A stretch of 64,000 nt of DNA from DASUFE01 sp036274675 (lineage in GTDB: Bacteria > Pseudomonadota > Gammaproteobacteria > HTCC5015), in assembly GCA_036274675.1 (NCBI GenBank), contig DASUFE010000105.1, positions 5,565 to 69,564 of the forward strand, read 5' to 3'. How positions within the stretch are numbered: the first letter of the stretch is position 1; the number at the start of each line of letters is the position of its first letter. Under the pieces are notes generated by a model. The model was not told the DNA's origin, searched no databases, and worked only from the letters and a program-made list of their open reading frames with translations. The translations under genes were made by a program, and so were the position numbers. Shown here one piece after another: positions 18,848 through 26,114 of the stretch.

Positions 18848-19933
18848 TTACTTCGCGTTTTTGGGTTTCTTTTCGGCTTTTTTCTTGAGCGCGGTTTCCG
18901 CGGCGGGCTCGTCGCCGCCCTCTGGGCCGAGCAGGATGCCGAGCCAGCGGGTGTCCTCGCGGCTGTCGAGCGCGATTTTGGCGATCATGGTCAGCGGCAC
19001 GGACAGCAGCATCCCGACCGGACCCAGCACCCAGCCCCAGAACAGCAGCGACAGGAATACGATCAGCGTGGAAAGGCCGACGCCGCGGCCAGTGAAGCGC
19101 GGCGCGATGAAATTATCGATGCCGACGTTGACCACGATGTAACCAACCGCCGTCAGTATCGCCGACAGCGTGCCGTGCTGGATGAACGCCAGCAGCACGG
19201 CGGGGACGGAGGCGATGATCGAGCCGATGTTCGGCACATAGTTCAACAGGAAGGCCAGCACGCCCCAGAGCAGCGCGTAATCGACGCCCAGTATCAGCAA
19301 CCATAACGAGACCAGTATGCCCGTGCCCAGGCTGGTCAGCGTCTTGATCTTGACATAGGCGTTCATGCGGTCGAGGAACTGCTGGAAGCCGCCCATGGAG
19401 CCGTCCGGGCCCAGCATCAGCCGCAGCTTGCGCGGAAAGCTGGAGGCTTCGGCCAGCATAAAGACCGCCGTCAGAAAAATCAGGGCGGTATTGGACAGCA
19501 CGCCGCCGAGACCCTTGAGAAAATTCGACGCCAGCTGCATCGCCTTGCCCGGATCGACGTACTGGGTGATACCGTCCAGTGAAATAAGGCCTCGTGCGTT
19601 CAGCCAGGTGGTTACTGCGTTGATCTCATCGCCGAGTCGCGACTGATAATCGGGCAGTTGTTGCGTGAAATCGTTCACCGAGGTGCCGATCAGCGTGCCG
19701 ACCAGCGTGAAGAACAGCACAACGGCGAGAACCACAAGCGTGATGGCCAGCGCCGCCGGCACTTTCCTGCGCTCCAGCCAGAAGATGGCGGGCGCCGCGA
19801 TGATCGAGATAAAGGCCGCCAGCAGAAAAGGCATCAGGATGTCGGCCGAGGCTTTCATCCCGGCGATAATCACCACGAACGCGGCCAGGCCGATCAGTAA
19901 ACGAAGCGGGGCGGAGAGCGTGCTTGTCTGCAT
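18848..19933 (-). CDS. AI-2E family transporter (UPF0118)
   Basis: 361 residues with about seven to eight hydrophobic segments: two near the start, one near 65-85, and a cluster in 150-320. The arrangement and the motifs LNYVPNIGSIIASVPAVLLA and FIAPRFTGRGVGLSTLIVFLSL are typical of the AI-2E exporter / PerM / YdiK superfamily. Members include the autoinducer-2 exporter TqsA and sodium/proton antiporters, so a substrate cannot be named. The C-terminal 30 residues are Lys/Ala/Glu-rich and cytoplasmic. Monocistronic; its promoter lies in the gap to 20475. Confidence 0.88.
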   Translation of the reverse strand: MQTSTLSAPLRLLIGLAAFVVIIAGMKASADILMPFLLAAFISIIAAPAIFWLERRKVPAALAITLVVLAVVLFFTLVGTLIGTSVNDFTQQLPDYQSRLGDEINAVTTWLNARGLISLDGITQYVDPGKAMQLASNFLKGLGGVLSNTALIFLTAVFMLAEASSFPRKLRLMLGPDGSMGGFQQFLDRMNAYVKIKTLTSLGTGILVSLWLLILGVDYALLWGVLAFLLNYVPNIGSIIASVPAVLLAFIQHGTLSAILTAVGYIVVNVGIDNFIAPRFTGRGVGLSTLIVFLSLLFWGWVLGPVGMLLSVPLTMIAKIALDSREDTRWLGILLGPEGGDEPAAETALKKKAEKKPKNAK

Positions 19934-20475
19934 GAGTTTTTCCCTTGAATAAGCTGGGAAGATGATAGCGGGAAGAAGAGTGAGTTAACAGTCGGTTAAC
20001 GCACAAATACATCCTCCTCTTATCCCCCTTCGGGACGAAGGGGGATGGCGAAGCCAGGGGGATGAATAAAGATTTATACGCAGGGTTCCGCCCCCGCACG
20101 ACGTTTTATATGCGGGCTCCCGCGCCTGCGCGGCGGGTGACTGATCTACTCAGGGCTTCGCCCAGAGGGCGCAAAGAAAGTCACCAAAGAAACATACCCC
20201 ATATATCTCGCGCTGGCCCTTCACTACGCTCCGGCGCGTTCCCTCGGGTGCTGGTTATTGACGTGTTGGCCACAATATTCCATGCAGTTCCACCGCGTGA
20301 GGCAGTTCGACCCGGCCTTTACGCCTCGGCACCTCCGGCGGCGCGTTCCTGCTATAACGCTGCGCAACCTTCGTTGATCCATAAAGGACGGGAGACTTTT
20401 TCATTGAGTTTGTGCAGTATACTCAGGGTTTCCCTGAGCCGTCCGACATAATCGATTTTTTATTGCGAGTAAATT
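19934..20475. other. Gap of 540 bases with repeat-derived sequence
   Basis: No credible gene. It holds a perfect 11-base hairpin with a GGA loop (20022-20046) and a stretch (about 20080-20360) resembling multicopy intergenic sequence in other proteobacteria (GCGCAAAGAAAGTCACC type). It marks the edge of the lower-GC island that follows. The + strand ORF at 20062-20451 appears to be a product of this repeat-like sequence. Confidence 0.45.
20022..20046. repeat. Perfect 11-base inverted repeat
   Basis: ATCCCCCTTCG, loop GGA, CGAAGGGGGAT. Upstream of the AI-2E gene start; a short palindrome of a kind often dispersed in bacterial intergenic DNA. Confidence 0.7.
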
Positions 20476-20761
20476 ATGGCCGATTATAAATTTGATGGTC
20501 AGAATCTGCAAAATAAATCGGGATCAAAAATTGCGGCTGTTGATGAGAACAGTATTCGCGACACTCGCGGGAAAAGAGTGGGACGGCTGGATGGCAAAGC
20601 CATCCGTATTTCAAGCGGTAAGAAGATCGCTGAATTTAATGGTAAAGATGTTTGTAATTCATCCCGGTCGGAAACTTATGGATATCAGTGATGTTGGAAA
20701 AGAAATAGAAGGTCCTGGCGGCGCTACTCTCGCGGCGTTATGGGTTTTTTTCTTGCGCTAA
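20476..20761 (+). pseudogene. Beta-flower-like repeat protein, frameshifted
   Basis: The open frame from ATG 20476 gives 71 residues ending at a TGA at 20691. It shows four to five ~14-residue units of the type G-x-x-I/V-x-x-x-D-G-x-x-I-R, as in small beta-flower (4- or 5-fold) proteins. Removing one C from the CCC run at 20663-20665 joins this frame to a second one that continues GRKLMDISDVGKEIEGPGG and ends with a hydrophobic tail at 20761, giving 94 residues with a proper extra repeat and terminus. This points to a one-base insertion, either a real inactivation or a sequencing error. Base composition is AT-richer than the flanks. Function of the family is unknown. Confidence 0.6.
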
Positions 20762-20779
20762 TTTTTTTATCCTGTACCT

Positions 20780-21685
20780 ATGCAGACAGGACCATCCATT
20801 TGGCGGTTAAATATTAAAACCGCAGCTAATGAAGGCATTGATCCGAGGAAATTCTGCCTCGACCGTAAAATTCTCGGGGTTGGTTGGCCGATTGATTTGG
20901 GGGGCATAATAAACTGGGACAGTTATTATAAAAATGGGGCGGCCATTTACCATGAGCAGGGCGATAAAGGTTGGTGGCCTGCTATAAATGCCGTTAAGAA
21001 TCGCTTGCAGCTTAACGATCTATGCTGGACTCGTGACAAGAGTGGCGTGTATTACCTTGGCAGGGTCGTAGGCGAATGGGAATATCGCATGACTAAAGAA
21101 TATTTGGAGGCTGATGTCGTAAATGTACGAGAATGCGAGTGGTTCCAGGTTGGGGAGGTTGATGCTGTTCCCGGCAAGGTGATCAACAGTTTTATTCGTG
21201 GCCGAACCCTGCAAATCGTCGATGATGGGAATGTAAGTTTATATTCACAATATTTATATAATTCCCTGTCGGGAAGTAATTACTATCTCCTTCCTAAGAT
21301 GTCGGCGGATTTATTTGCCCTTGTTTCCTCGGAAGACTGCGAGGACATCGTTGGCCTTTTTCTGCAAGAAAAAGGTTACCGTATGATACCCAGTTCATGT
21401 AAATCGGACACTGCTGTTTATGAATTTGTCATGAAACATGCCGAAACCGGCGCGTCTGCCGTTGCCCAGGTTAAGCAGGGGGATGTGGATTTGCATTTCG
21501 AAGATTATTCTTCTCTATCTTGTGATGTATATTTGTTGACAACGCATGGGCGATATGTGGGTATGCAGCCATCCAATATCCATTGCATTGATCCGGATAT
21601 CTTAAAAGAATTTATTACGAGGAAAAAACGTATTCTGTCGGACCGGGTAAAGACGTGGCTTTCAATTATTGAGAGGCTCGCGTAA
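20780..21685 (+). CDS. Possible PUA-like / Mrr-like (PD-(D/E)XK) restriction nuclease
   Basis: 301 residues, not assigned to a named family. The first ~120 residues (IWRLNIKTA near 8-16, then KILGVGWPID) resemble the N-terminal PUA/EVE-like reader domains found before Mrr-type nucleases. The last ~110 residues follow the Mrr_cat pattern: a helix ending in a GYRMIPS turn, an Asp in KSDTAVYEFV, then a strand AVAQVKQG giving the Asp...Q/E-x-K pattern of PD-(D/E)XK enzymes, and a further alternating strand-helix end. If correct it could cut modified DNA. Lower GC than surrounding genes and no signal peptide; 18 bases downstream of the beta-flower remnant, suggesting acquisition as a unit. Assignment is by pattern reading only. 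Confidence 0.5.
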   Translation: MQTGPSIWRLNIKTAANEGIDPRKFCLDRKILGVGWPIDLGGIINWDSYYKNGAAIYHEQGDKGWWPAINAVKNRLQLNDLCWTRDKSGVYYLGRVVGEWEYRMTKEYLEADVVNVRECEWFQVGEVDAVPGKVINSFIRGRTLQIVDDGNVSLYSQYLYNSLSGSNYYLLPKMSADLFALVSSEDCEDIVGLFLQEKGYRMIPSSCKSDTAVYEFVMKHAETGASAVAQVKQGDVDLHFEDYSSLSCDVYLLTTHGRYVGMQPSNIHCIDPDILKEFITRKKRILSDRVKTWLSIIERLA

Positions 21686-21699
21686 GGCTCATGGCAAAC

Positions 21700-21806
21700 T
21701 CCGCCGTGGCTCTGTGAGAGATATTCTTGTTATTTTCGAATTCTCGTCAGGCGCATTATTTGCTTTGTTTTTATTTTTAGCGTCTCTGCGAACTCTGCGA
21801 GAGGTC
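21700..21806. repeat. Broken copy of the intergenic repeat
   Basis: Two right-end motifs (GTGGCTCTGTGAGAG and GTCTCTGCGAACTCTGCGAGAG) in the same orientation with no matching left arm. Lies between the nuclease-like gene and ygiD. Confidence 0.4.
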
Positions 21807-21814
21807 TTTATTGA

Positions 21815-22594
21815 ATGTCCGATAAAATGCCCGCGATTTTTTTTGGCCACGGCAATCCGTTGAACGCCTTGCAGGAGAATGCCTATACCCGGGGCTGGGC
21901 GGAGATCGGTCGGAGTATTCCCTCGCCCCGGGCGATCGTGTCGATTTCCGCGCACTGGTATACACGGGGCCCCCGTGTGACATCGATGTCGACGCCGCGG
22001 ACAATTCACGATTTTGGGGGCTTTCCCGAGGCTTTGTACGAGGTGCAGTATCCGGCTCCCGGCGATCCGATACTCGCACACCAATTACAGAAGCTGTTGC
22101 AACCGGTGGAGGTTGGGCTCGATGCGGAGTGGGGCCTGGATCATGGGACGTGGTCCGTGTTGTGCCATGCGTTCCCGCTGGCGGATATACCGGTGGTACA
22201 GCTTAGTATTGATCGTACGCAGCCTCCCGCATTCCATTACGCGCTGGGGCGCGAACTGGCGCCGTTGCGTCACGATGGAGTGCTTGTCATGGGTAGCGGT
22301 AATCTGGTGCACAACCTGCATACCTATGCCTGGGGACGGCATCCGGTGGAGCCTTTCGAATGGGCGCTGCGTTTCGAGGAGCGTTTCCGGGAACTGTTGC
22401 TCTTGGCCGACCATGAGCCGCTGATCAATTACGAATCGCTGGGGCCCGACGCCCGGTTGTCGGTGCCGACGCCCGAACATTACCTGCCGCTGCTCTATGT
22501 GCTCGGCCTGCGGGCCGAGGATGAAGCCGTGAGTTTCCCGGTACAGGGAATCGAAGGCGGCTCCGTATCGATGCTCACCGTCCAGATTGGGTAG
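21815..22594 (+). CDS. ygiD: Extradiol dioxygenase, LigB/DODA class (4,5-DOPA dioxygenase type)
   Basis: 259 residues, the usual size for YgiD/DODA. The start MPAIFFGHGNPLNALQ carries the N-terminal metal-binding His (H12) typical of the family; further His are in SISAHWYTRGPR and near LDHGTWSVL. Class III extradiol dioxygenases cleave catechol-like rings using non-haem metal. E. coli YgiD can act on DOPA, but the natural substrate is unknown. The gene begins near the end of a diverged repeat copy and stands alone. Confidence 0.9.
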   Translation: MSDKMPAIFFGHGNPLNALQENAYTRGWAEIGRSIPSPRAIVSISAHWYTRGPRVTSMSTPRTIHDFGGFPEALYEVQYPAPGDPILAHQLQKLLQPVEVGLDAEWGLDHGTWSVLCHAFPLADIPVVQLSIDRTQPPAFHYALGRELAPLRHDGVLVMGSGNLVHNLHTYAWGRHPVEPFEWALRFEERFRELLLLADHEPLINYESLGPDARLSVPTPEHYLPLLYVLGLRAEDEAVSFPVQGIEGGSVSMLTVQIG

Positions 22595-22706
22595 CGGCGC
22601 GCATTACCTCTATCTACCGTTGAATCTCCGCGGGTTTTTGCAGTCCATTTTTTGGTCGCTGTGTTAACAATTGTCCCGCGGAATTTTGGCGGCAAAGGAT
22701 TTTTGC

Positions 22707-23558
22707 ATGTTATTGCGTATCGCCACTTATGTAGTGGCCCCCTATCTGGCATCCGTTGCGTTGATGTTTTTGCTGCAGCGCCGGCTGCTGTATTTTCCCA
22801 ATCTCAACACGCCCGCCGATGAAACGCTCGCCCGCGAGGGCCTGCGGTTTTGGCCTCTGCGCGAAAGTTATCGCGGCCTGGTGAGCGTTGAGCCGCCCCG
22901 CAATCCCAAAGGCACCGTGGTCGTTTTTCATGGCAATAACAGCCTGTCCGCCCAGCGCGGTTTTTATGCGCGCGCGCTGGAGCGCCTGGGTTACCGGACG
23001 GTGCTGGCGGAATACCCCGTCTATGGCGGGCGCGACGGCAGGCTCAGCGAAACTGAGTTCGTGGCCGATGCCAGAGAGACGGTGCGGCAGGTGTATGAGG
23101 AATTCGGCGGCCCCTTGTTTATTGTCGGCGAGTCGCTGGGTTCGGGGGTTGCGACCGCGGTCGCGGCCGATTCCACACTGCGGATCGCGGGCCTGATCCT
23201 GATCACGCCCTTCGATTCAATATCGGCCCTGGCGCAAACCCTGTACTGGTTTATTCCGGCGCGCTGGCTGGTCTGGGACAAGTTCGACAGCGTGACCAAC
23301 CTGCAATCCTTCCGCGGGCCGGTCGCGGTGCTGATGGCCGAGCGCGACAGTGTCGTGCCGAAGCAGCATACGATGGGAGTGTATGGGTCGATCGTCGGTC
23401 CGAAGGAGCTGTGGTGCTTCGAGGGCGCCAGCCATACCGACTGGGCCTTTATGTCGCAGGAAGGCTGGTGGCGGGAAGTGATGGAATTCGTCACCGCGAA
23501 TAACCGCCACCTGCCGGAAGTCGCCGGGCAGAAGGCCCTATACCGAAACGCTCACTGA
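22707..23558 (+). CDS. Alpha/beta hydrolase (BEM46-like), membrane-anchored
   Basis: 283 residues from ATG 22707, which has AAAGGA ten bases upstream; the frame is open further upstream but without a ribosome site. An N-terminal hydrophobic segment (4-24) should anchor it in the inner membrane. The domain follows: VVVFHGNN (72-79) as oxyanion region, GESLGSG with nucleophile S143, and GASHTDW with the catalytic His near 246. Similar to the BEM46/YfhR group of serine hydrolases of unknown substrate. It follows ygiD after 112 bases on the same strand. Confidence 0.82.
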   Translation: MLLRIATYVVAPYLASVALMFLLQRRLLYFPNLNTPADETLAREGLRFWPLRESYRGLVSVEPPRNPKGTVVVFHGNNSLSAQRGFYARALERLGYRTVLAEYPVYGGRDGRLSETEFVADARETVRQVYEEFGGPLFIVGESLGSGVATAVAADSTLRIAGLILITPFDSISALAQTLYWFIPARWLVWDKFDSVTNLQSFRGPVAVLMAERDSVVPKQHTMGVYGSIVGPKELWCFEGASHTDWAFMSQEGWWREVMEFVTANNRHLPEVAGQKALYRNAH

Positions 23559-23583
23559 AGACGCGAGAAGGGGATTAAGAAAA

Positions 23584-23650
23584 TTCTCTCACGGAGGCAC
23601 GGAGAACACGAAGTAATTAAACTCAGTGAACTCCGTGGCTTCGTGAGAGT
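23584..23650. repeat. Palindromic intergenic repeat, copy 6
   Basis: TCTCTCACGGAGGCACGGAG on the left and its near-inverse CTCCGTGGCTTCGTGAGAG on the right; about 19 of 24 bases pair. Convergent junction of the hydrolase and the aldolase. Confidence 0.7.
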
Positions 23651-23720
23651 ATTAATTCCTGTTTTTCTTTACGCCCTTGGCGGGATAAAGACTTATAAAA
23701 GCCGTGGCAACGTTGCGCTC

Positions 23721-24521
23721 TTATTCCAGTAAATCCGGTTGGCGGGCGACGATGAAATCGTAGAGCGGCTGGAAGCTGTACCACAGTGAATGGTCGGAGG
23801 CGATGTAGTCCCGGGTTTTGATTGCAACCTCGTGCGGGATGCGGATCGGTTCGCCCGCGGCTTCCGCCATGAGCTGTGACTGGCAACAGCGCTCCATCAG
23901 CAGGAACAGATAGATCGCCGCATCCACGGTACGCCCCATGGTCAGCAGCCCGTGATTTTGCAAGATTACCGCCATGTTATCCGCCAAGGCCTGAGCGATG
24001 CGGTCGCCGACCTCGGTTTCCACCACGACGCCGGTGAAATTGTTGAACACGGCATGATTCCGGTACAAAGCGCAGGCGTCCTGACTGATCGGATCGAGCG
24101 CGCGGCCAAGGCTCGCCCAGGTTTTGCCGTAAAATGAATGCGCATGCGCGGCGGCGACGATATCCGCATGCGCGGCATGGATGCGCGAGTGAATCGCGAA
24201 CGCGGCGCCGTTCACCAGCGCGTCGCCCTCGACCACGACGCCATCATGATTCACCAGCACCAGGTCAGAAACTTTGATCTGCGAGAAATGCCGGCCGAAA
24301 GGATTTACCCAGAAATGGTCGGTGCGCTCCGGATCGCGCACGGTAATATGGCCGGCGATGCCCTCATCGAAACCGAAATGCGAGAACAGGCGGAACCCGG
24401 CGGCGAGGCGCTGCTTGCGGTGCAGCCGTTCGGCGGCCGGAGTGGCGAATTCGGGAATGCCGGGGAGGCTGCGTGCTTCCTTGCCGGAAATGGATTTGCG
24501 GGTGATGGTGCCTTTGGTCAT
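23721..24521 (-). CDS. Class II aldolase / adducin-family protein
   Basis: 266 residues. Contains the aldolase-II zinc-site pattern: HITVRDPE with H near 59, and SRIHAAHADIVAAAHAHSFYG with the His-x-His pair near 125-128, plus a later His. The family includes fuculose- and ribulose-phosphate aldolases and the methylthioribulose dehydratase MtnB; this longer form matches the group annotated simply as class II aldolase/adducin protein. Substrate unknown. The HAD hydrolase gene lies upstream on the same strand after a 26-base gap, so the two are probably co-transcribed and may act on a common phosphorylated sugar or carboxylic acid. Confidence 0.82.
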   Translation of the reverse strand: MTKGTITRKSISGKEARSLPGIPEFATPAAERLHRKQRLAAGFRLFSHFGFDEGIAGHITVRDPERTDHFWVNPFGRHFSQIKVSDLVLVNHDGVVVEGDALVNGAAFAIHSRIHAAHADIVAAAHAHSFYGKTWASLGRALDPISQDACALYRNHAVFNNFTGVVVETEVGDRIAQALADNMAVILQNHGLLTMGRTVDAAIYLFLLMERCCQSQLMAEAAGEPIRIPHEVAIKTRDYIASDHSLWYSFQPLYDFIVARQPDLLE

Positions 24522-24547
24522 GAACCTGCCTCAAATTTACGCCAATT

Positions 24548-25435
24548 TCAGCGCCGGCCTTGCCCGTCGCGGTTGCAGCGGAACAGTTCCCGCTCGTATT
24601 CGATATGGGCGATGATCGCATTCAATAAAAGAGTGGTGCGGCGGTACAATTCGCGTCCGCCGCGATAATCGGCGCGCGCGATGAAGTCGACGCGGCCGGC
24701 CGTCAGCAGGCGGCGGCAGGTTTCGAGCTGCTTGCGGTTGCGCTCCCGGTATACGGCGATCGCGTGCCCGCCGTTCTTGCGTGTCACCGCCATGCTCGGC
24801 ACGTCGGTCATGCCGTCGCCGATGTAGATCATATGGTTGAAAGGAATCGGCCGCGCGGTTTCGTTCATGTGCTCGTTGATGTTTTCGCTCAGATGCTCGC
24901 GGCCCTTGTTGATGCGGAACAGGTACTGGGTCTTGGTGGTGTCGGTGATCACCAGCTTGGGGAAGTCGGCAACGCCCTGGGCGTTGAAATGGTATTCAGA
25001 AGCGTAGATGCGACTGAAATGTTTTTTGATCGAGGTGCCATCGATGATTTCGCGCATGCCGGCGGAGATCAGGTAATGACGGATCTGGATGCCGCGGCTA
25101 TGCCCGCGCACGTAAGCGTTGATCAGGTCGAACCAGCCCTCGACGCCGGGAAAATACTGGATCTTGCGCGCCATGCCGGCGTAGTCGCGGCGCCGCACCT
25201 CGATGCCGCGCTCGCGCGCCTTCTCCAGCAGGAGGCGCATGTACACCAGCATGTTCTCCGCGCCGGTCGCCTCCACCTCGGCCTGCACCTCACGCCAGAA
25301 CTCCTCGCGCGGAATGCCGAAGCGCGGCAGCAGCGTGTAATCCTGCATCGCCTTCGGCGACAGCGTGCCGTCGAAGTCGTAGATCATCGCGATGACATTC
25401 TGATTGAACTGCATGGGCACTAATAATGTGCCCAA
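24548..25435 (-). CDS. HAD-family hydrolase
   Basis: 295 residues. HAD motif I is IYDFDGTL (about 18-25), motif III lies around the conserved Lys, and motif IV is IGDGMTDVPSM (about 219-229). The size and the C1/C2 cap-like insertion between motif I and II correspond to phosphoserine phosphatase-like HADs, but no substrate-specific motif is recognised. The alternative start at Met8 (25414) gives MQFNQ. It forms a probable operon with the aldolase downstream on the minus strand. Confidence 0.75.
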   Translation of the reverse strand: MGTLLVPMQFNQNVIAMIYDFDGTLSPKAMQDYTLLPRFGIPREEFWREVQAEVEATGAENMLVYMRLLLEKARERGIEVRRRDYAGMARKIQYFPGVEGWFDLINAYVRGHSRGIQIRHYLISAGMREIIDGTSIKKHFSRIYASEYHFNAQGVADFPKLVITDTTKTQYLFRINKGREHLSENINEHMNETARPIPFNHMIYIGDGMTDVPSMAVTRKNGGHAIAVYRERNRKQLETCRRLLTAGRVDFIARADYRGGRELYRRTTLLLNAIIAHIEYERELFRCNRDGQGRR

Positions 25436-25470
25436 TTCTGGAAACTTTCAAATAGAAAGATAAAGATATA

Positions 25471-25593
25471 TCTCACGGAGGCGCGGAGAACACGGGTTGA
25501 TTAAATTCATTCTATGAACTCCGTGCCTCCGTTAGAGAAATTTTCTTAATCTCTTTTGGAGTATTCTGCGCACTCTGCGAAAGGTCTTCTTAT
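25471..25593. repeat. Palindromic intergenic repeat, copy 7
   Basis: Left arm TCTCACGGAGGCGCGGAG, right arm CTCCGTGCCTCCGTTAGAGA (to 25538), followed by a partial second right end CTCTGCGAAAGGTC to 25593. It lies downstream of the SPOR gene stop. Confidence 0.7.
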
Positions 25594-26114
25594 TAGCCGC
25601 TGACTTTCAGGGTGATGGCGGTAATATCGTTGTCCTCTAACCGCTTGCGCATGGCGTTGAGGTGGTTGCGGTCGGTGAAGGGCCCGATACGCACGCGGTG
25701 CCAGGTGTCGCTGTCGACGGTGACTTTCTGGATATCGGCTTCAATGCCGAGCAGCGCCAGTGAGGCTTTGAGCTTGTCCGCCTGCTCGTACTGCCGGAAC
25801 GAACCGGCCTGCAGGATGAACTGCTCGCCGGTGGCGAGTTCGACGGTGGGTTCCGGCGGTTTAGGCTGCTGGCGCGTCTGCTGCTTGCCTTTCACTTCCA
25901 GTCCCGGCACTACCACTTCAAGTTCAGGCAGAATCTTGTAGAAATCGAACTGGGGGGCTTTTTCGGCGCGCTTGCCGTCGGCCTGGCGCGCGACGGCGCG
26001 TTCGGGTTCCGGCAGGCCGTTCAGATAAACCAGGAACGCCACAAACAAACCGATCGTAAGACCCGCCAGTAAGTACGCCCATCCCGGGTAAGATTCTTTA
26101 CTCATCAGAATCAC
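25593..26114 (-). CDS. SPOR-domain protein (FtsN-like)
   Basis: 173 residues. A single N-terminal membrane segment (about 13-33, WAYLLAGLTIGLFVAFLVYL) leads to a Pro/Gln-rich linker and a C-terminal SPOR domain (about 95-172) with QAGSFRQYEQADKLKASLAL and RVRIGPFTDR. SPOR domains bind denuded septal glycan, and FtsN-like proteins activate septal peptidoglycan synthesis. FtsN-type genes next to argS are common in gammaproteobacteria. The start overlaps the argS stop by 17 bases, indicating coupled translation. hslVU, which often follow, are absent here. Confidence 0.88.
   Translation of the reverse strand: MILMSKESYPGWAYLLAGLTIGLFVAFLVYLNGLPEPERAVARQADGKRAEKAPQFDFYKILPELEVVVPGLEVKGKQQTRQQPKPPEPTVELATGEQFILQAGSFRQYEQADKLKASLALLGIEADIQKVTVDSDTWHRVRIGPFTDRNHLNAMRKRLEDNDITAITLKVSG

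Noticed and set aside
18602..19306. 234-residue + ORF
   Set aside because: Spans a palindromic repeat copy and then runs antisense to the AI-2E permease gene.
20062..20451. 129-residue + ORF
   Set aside because: Lies in sequence that looks like dispersed intergenic repeat and lacks a ribosome site.
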